Below, piece by piece: positions 63,338 through 64,000 of a DNA stretch of 64,000 nucleotides. Source of the DNA: Seleniivibrio woodruffii (lineage in GTDB: Bacteria; Chrysiogenota; Deferribacteres; Deferribacterales; Geovibrionaceae); the NCBI RefSeq assembly GCF_004339245.1, contig NZ_SMGG01000004.1, positions 372,001-436,000 on the forward strand. The letters are read 5' to 3'. A model generated the notes under the pieces. The model worked only from the letters and a program-made list of their open reading frames with translations. It had not been told where the DNA came from and made no database searches. The number at the start of each line of letters is the position of its first letter. The first letter of the stretch is position 1. A program made the translations under genes and the position numbers.

Positions 63338-64000
63338 TTATTCTCCGCTGACAGTCATTTTATCGAAAAGTGCCGAGGATGCCGTTATGCCCCCGAATGT
63401 TCTGTGGTCTTCAAAAACGCCCACAAGGCTTTTAAGCAGGTCTTTCAGGTTGCCGGAAAGCACAGCCTCACGGAAAGGATGAACCGTTCTGCCGTTTTTT
63501 ATGAGAAGTCCGGATATGCCTACGGAAAAATCACCGCTGACGGTGTCTGCCGTGTGCATTCCCATGACATCGGTGACTTTAACATATTCATTCATAAATT
63601 CATAAGGCATTTTGTCGGTGCTGGCTTTCAGAATAAGGTTTGAGGCACCTATTCCCATGCTGCCGCCCCTGCCCGCTCTGGCGTGTGCGGTGTTGCGCAT
63701 TCCCAGTGCCGATGAGGTGTAGCTGTTGTGCATGAAGGTGTCCAGAACGCCCTCTGTGAATATGGGTGTTATGCCTGTGCGCAGTCCCTCATCGTCAAAG
63801 TTGCAGGATCCTGTGCCGCCCTTCATGTGCGGGTCGTCAAACAGGGTGAACGCTTCCGATGCGGCGTTTTTTCCCAGACTGTCGCCCAGAACGCTTATGT
63901 TCTTGTACACGTTGTCGGCGTTTACCAGCTCAAGGATTATGCTGAGGAAATCCGCAGTTACGTTAGGAGCGAAAAGCACTCCGTATTTTCCGGTCTTCAG
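63338..64000 (-). CDS. PmbA/TldD-family metallopeptidase (C-terminal part)
   Basis: Frame open to the window edge; the N-terminus is missing. The visible 220 residues contain LFDDPHMKGGTGSCNFDDEG, GVLDTFMHNSYTSSALG, a Gly-rich NLILKAS strand, and EYVKVTDVMGMHTADTVSGDFSVGISG, all typical of the C-terminal part of PmbA/TldE (TldD partner). These process peptide antibiotics and antitoxins. Metal ligands (HExxxH) are in TldD and are not visible here. The gene lies upstream of prfB with a seven-base gap. Confidence 0.88.
   Translation of the reverse strand: MKTGKYGVLFAPNVTADFLSIILELVNADNVYKNISVLGDSLGKNAASEAFTLFDDPHMKGGTGSCNFDDEGLRTGITPIFTEGVLDTFMHNSYTSSALGMRNTAHARAGRGGSMGIGASNLILKASTDKMPYEFMNEYVKVTDVMGMHTADTVSGDFSVGISGLLIKNGRTVHPFREAVLSGNLKDLLKSLVGVFEDHRTFGGITASSALFDKMTVSGE

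Overview
The window looks like chromosome from a motile, Gram-negative-type (diderm), menaquinone-using bacterium. Diderm signs are LptF/LptG, a MlaE/MlaF/MlaD lipid-transport set and a lipobox LysM protein. Motility signs are fliD and fliS behind a sigma-28 promoter, plus a CheW. MqnD points to the futalosine route to menaquinone. Gene content and moderate GC recall Deferribacterota (Geovibrio, Seleniivibrio or Denitrovibrio relatives). That is an inference from memory, not a database result.

Layout. 0-2.5 kb: RNase Z-like end, alpha/beta hydrolase, proC, DUF4405. 2.5-8 kb: leuB, lptG/lptF, DUF1820, a holin-family membrane protein, a PHP phosphatase and a HAD hydrolase. 8.1-12 kb: flagellar operon (fliD, fliS, two small genes) from a near-perfect sigma-28 promoter. 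12-25.3 kb: IHF/HU, murJ, dtd, an MBL hydrolase, tsaB-rimI, metK-ahcY, a cysteine-less dihydrolipoamide-dehydrogenase homologue, plsC, folK, a cytidylate-kinase-like protein, hisS and aspS. 25.3-33.5 kb: LysM lipoprotein, gamma-carbonic anhydrase, XRE-cupin regulator, panBCD, cheW-recG, a SWIM protein and a VF530 protein. 33.6-42.6 kb: carB-pyrK-pyrD, purB, an MTA/SAH-type deaminase, a phosphatase and YqaA. 42.6-43.6 kb: TerC-family protein. 46.5-64 kb, mostly minus strand: a five-gene ABC cluster, thioesterase and glycosyltransferase, folA, an rSAM/selenodomain-associated glycosyltransferase cluster, ptsP, mqnD, mlaD-mlaF-mlaE, alr, prfB and a PmbA/TldD end.

The centrepiece is at 43.68-46.48 kb. 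A chromosomal dif-like XerC/XerD site lies at 43684-43711. Immediately beside it is a compact element of about 2.77 kb, bounded by a 14-bp direct repeat that covers the XerC arm. The element carries a Rep_trans-type replication protein, three very small genes (one encoding a 20-residue hydrophobic peptide) and GC-rich, hairpin-rich non-coding DNA. At its right edge are two dif-like sites in opposite orientation, 25 nt apart, able to fold into one imperfect hairpin. This is the logic of the folded single-stranded attP of phage CTXphi. No Zot-like gene is present, so it resembles a satellite or minimal inovirus-like element that exploits Xer (IMEX). GGGNAGGG (KOPS-like) motifs and gene orientation both point toward this spot, consistent with the replication terminus.

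A second structural signal is a family of small hairpin repeats, five copies in two intergenic regions. They share an invariant symmetric GA/GA internal loop and have compensatory changes in the stems. Two copies lie in the predicted leuB leader. Several near-consensus sigma-70 promoters and rho-independent terminators help define the transcription units.
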